Of a stretch of DNA of 64,000 nucleotides, positions 62,539-64,000 are shown in pieces. Position numbers and translations under genes: made by a program. The notes under the pieces were generated by a model. It worked only from the letters and a program-made list of their open reading frames with translations. It was not told where the DNA came from and ran no database searches. Every line of letters starts with the position of its first letter. The first letter of the stretch is position 1. Source of the DNA: CAYMPH01 sp964392365. Its GTDB lineage: Bacteria > Spirochaetota > UBA4802 > UBA5550. The DNA lies in NCBI GenBank assembly GCA_964392365.1, contig CAYMPH010000005.1, forward strand, positions 186,001 through 250,000. Direction: 5' to 3'.

Positions 62539-63867
62539 ATGAAAATCAAATCGCTATTTTTATTTATACTATTATCACTTCTAAATCCAAATATGGTTTT
62601 TGCTGAACCATCCGCCCCAAATCCTGATAAAATTGTCAGCGATTTATTCTCCTGGGATAAATCAAAATCTGAAAAGACTCTGGAATCATTAAAAAAAGAT
62701 AAAACCCCTGAAGTAGTACCCCTGCTTGTTAATATGATTGTAAATACAAGAAGTTCAAATACAAAAAAGAAAGCTATTGAATTTTTAAAAATATTCGATA
62801 CTAAAGATTACCTCCAGTACTGGCTTGAAATTCTGCAGAAATCTGAAGAAGAACAAATCAAAATATCAATAGTAAATCATCTTTCTTCAACAAACGACAG
62901 AAGGGTAATTGTGCCGATTGCGCTGGAGCTTAAAAACTCATATAGTACTATCAGAGAAGCTTCCGGCAAAGCTCTTGAAACCATCAGAGATGACAGAATA
63001 TATCCTATAATTCTTGAAATGGCAGCAAGTTCAAATCAAATCATGAAAATATATGCACTTGAAGCAATGATGCACGTATATGATACTAGGCTTTATCAGA
63101 CACTCGCCGACTTAACAAAAGACCAGAATAAATCCATTAGAATATATGCTTTAAAGTGTATTTATAAAAACCAGCTGACTAATGGATTAAACCTCGTTCG
63201 AAATACTGCATTAAATGATACAAATGATGAAGTAAAAATGACTGCTATTGAAATTTTAGGAAATTTTGCCGATACTTCTTCCCTTCACATTCTCTATAAA
63301 GCTGTAGCAGATAAAAACCGCGAGATCAGAATTATATCTGTAAAATCAATAAATAAAATGCCTCCTGTAAATTCAGCTTATACAGCTCAAATATTATCAT
63401 CACAGCTTCTAATAGAAAATGATTCAGTTATAATTGATCAAATACTCGAAACCATGATAAAGCTCAATAAAGCAGGCGATACATCAAGTCTGAAAAAAAT
63501 ATTAACTGAAAATCCGATTGAGCAGTTTAAAAGAAAAGCCGCATATATACTCGGAATTGCAGGTGATGAAAGAGCAATCTCCATATTGATAGAATCTTTA
63601 ACTGATGAAAATTTCAGGATAAGATCTGAAATTTGCAATTCCCTTGGAAATTACATAAACAATAAATCAGCCTACACTTCACTTCTGGAAATAATAATAA
63701 ATGACACATCGAGATATGTTAAGCTATCAGCATTATATTCAATAAAAAAGAGCTATGATAAAAAAATTATATTAAATTTGCTTGATATTTACCAAGCTGA
63801 AAGTGATAATATATTTAAACATATTCTGTATATGACGATTAGAGATTACTTTGAAAAGAAAATTTAG
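62539..63867 (+). CDS. Exported HEAT-repeat protein
   Basis: 442 aa with a Sec signal peptide (SLFLFILLSLLNPNMVFA). The mature protein is a run of about ten helical HEAT/PBS-lyase-type repeats of 30-35 residues: for example RRVIVPIALELKNSYSTIRE, NDEVKMTAIEILGNFADTSS, and KRKAAYILGIAGDERAISIL. No catalytic motif is apparent; such scaffolds bind partner proteins. The next gene starts 9 bp later, so they form an operon. It is divergent from the p83/100-like gene. Confidence 0.82.
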   Translation: MKIKSLFLFILLSLLNPNMVFAEPSAPNPDKIVSDLFSWDKSKSEKTLESLKKDKTPEVVPLLVNMIVNTRSSNTKKKAIEFLKIFDTKDYLQYWLEILQKSEEEQIKISIVNHLSSTNDRRVIVPIALELKNSYSTIREASGKALETIRDDRIYPIILEMAASSNQIMKIYALEAMMHVYDTRLYQTLADLTKDQNKSIRIYALKCIYKNQLTNGLNLVRNTALNDTNDEVKMTAIEILGNFADTSSLHILYKAVADKNREIRIISVKSINKMPPVNSAYTAQILSSQLLIENDSVIIDQILETMIKLNKAGDTSSLKKILTENPIEQFKRKAAYILGIAGDERAISILIESLTDENFRIRSEICNSLGNYINNKSAYTSLLEIIINDTSRYVKLSALYSIKKSYDKKIILNLLDIYQAESDNIFKHILYMTIRDYFEKKI

Positions 63868-63876
63868 GGAGCTTCT

Positions 63877-64000
63877 ATGCCATTAAATCAAAGAGAGCTG
63901 GACAAACTTATTGAAAAAATAAGACAAAATTATTCTGATTACTCTCATAAATTCAGTTCCAAATGGTTTAGTATCGAAGCATTTGAATCAAGATTGAGAC
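63877..64000 (+). CDS. Partial gene of unknown function (N-terminal 41 residues)
   Basis: An ORF starting MPLNQRELDKLIEKIRQN, with GGGAGCTTCT before the ATG, runs off the right edge of the window. The visible ~41 residues are helical and charged with no signal peptide. It follows the HEAT-repeat gene by 9 bp. The fragment is too short to identify. Confidence 0.6.
   Translation, partial: MPLNQRELDKLIEKIRQNYSDYSHKFSSKWFSIEAFESRLR

Overview
This 64-kb window is AT-rich (about 35% G+C by eye), densely coding and bacterial. I see no rRNA, tRNA, CRISPR array, insertion sequence, phage or plasmid gene. The best lineage marker is the secreted, Lys/Glu-rich protein at 60616-62364, whose N-terminal half matches what I know of the spirochaete p83/100 family. 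An ArsR-methyltransferase regulator beside ahcY, Leptospira-like small conserved proteins and a cheW-cheA-cheB-cheY cluster fit the same picture. I infer a free-living, probably anaerobic or facultative member of the Spirochaetota that makes menaquinone by the futalosine route. The phylum is likely; the genus is not determinable here.

Region by region. Positions 1-3780 (minus): scpA, scpB, pheA, tyrA and the start of cmk, i.e. chromosome segregation, Phe/Tyr synthesis and CMP kinase. Positions 3861-9252 (minus): chemotaxis genes cheW, cheA, cheB, cheY; CheA carries a C-terminal CheC-type phosphatase domain. Positions 9590-12275 (minus): an ECF sigma factor followed by a FecR-PEGA-beta-propeller membrane sensor. 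Positions 12342-14855 (minus): ubiX-mqnE-mqnA for menaquinone. Positions 14945-21325: two very large exported proteins on opposite strands flanking a divergent promoter region. Positions 21851-30267: leuB, an M20 peptidase, a thioredoxin, two paralogous beta-barrel-like envelope proteins, a tandem-ACT protein with a phenylacetate-CoA ligase, and leuA preceded by a leucine-rich leader peptide and attenuator. Positions 30601-35523: a DUF1295 membrane protein with a lipoprotein, a DUF1848 protein and a PAS/GAF histidine kinase. Positions 35975-42793: a complete branched-chain-type ABC importer with an embedded acyl-CoA ligase. Positions 43088-46307: a sodium:alanine symporter, a 65-aa orphan and a tandem flavodoxin-fold protein. 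Positions 46513-51980: a compact five-gene operon for a membrane-anchored iron-sulfur/aldo-keto-reductase system of unknown substrate. Positions 52013-57913: a LysE exporter, PAP2 phosphatase, B12/radical-SAM enzyme and two poorly characterised proteins. Positions 58069-60523: sahR-ahcY with a textbook palindromic operator. Positions 60616-64000: the p83/100 protein, a HEAT-repeat exported protein and the start of a further gene.

The most interesting items are the redox operon at 46513-51980, the CheA-CheC fusion, the leucine attenuator, the sigma/FecR/PEGA/PQQ pair, the apparently dead chorismate mutase domain of PheA, and short palindromic intergenic elements sharing CATTCCG/CGGAATG ends. 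Domain calls come from reading motifs by eye; no database search was run.
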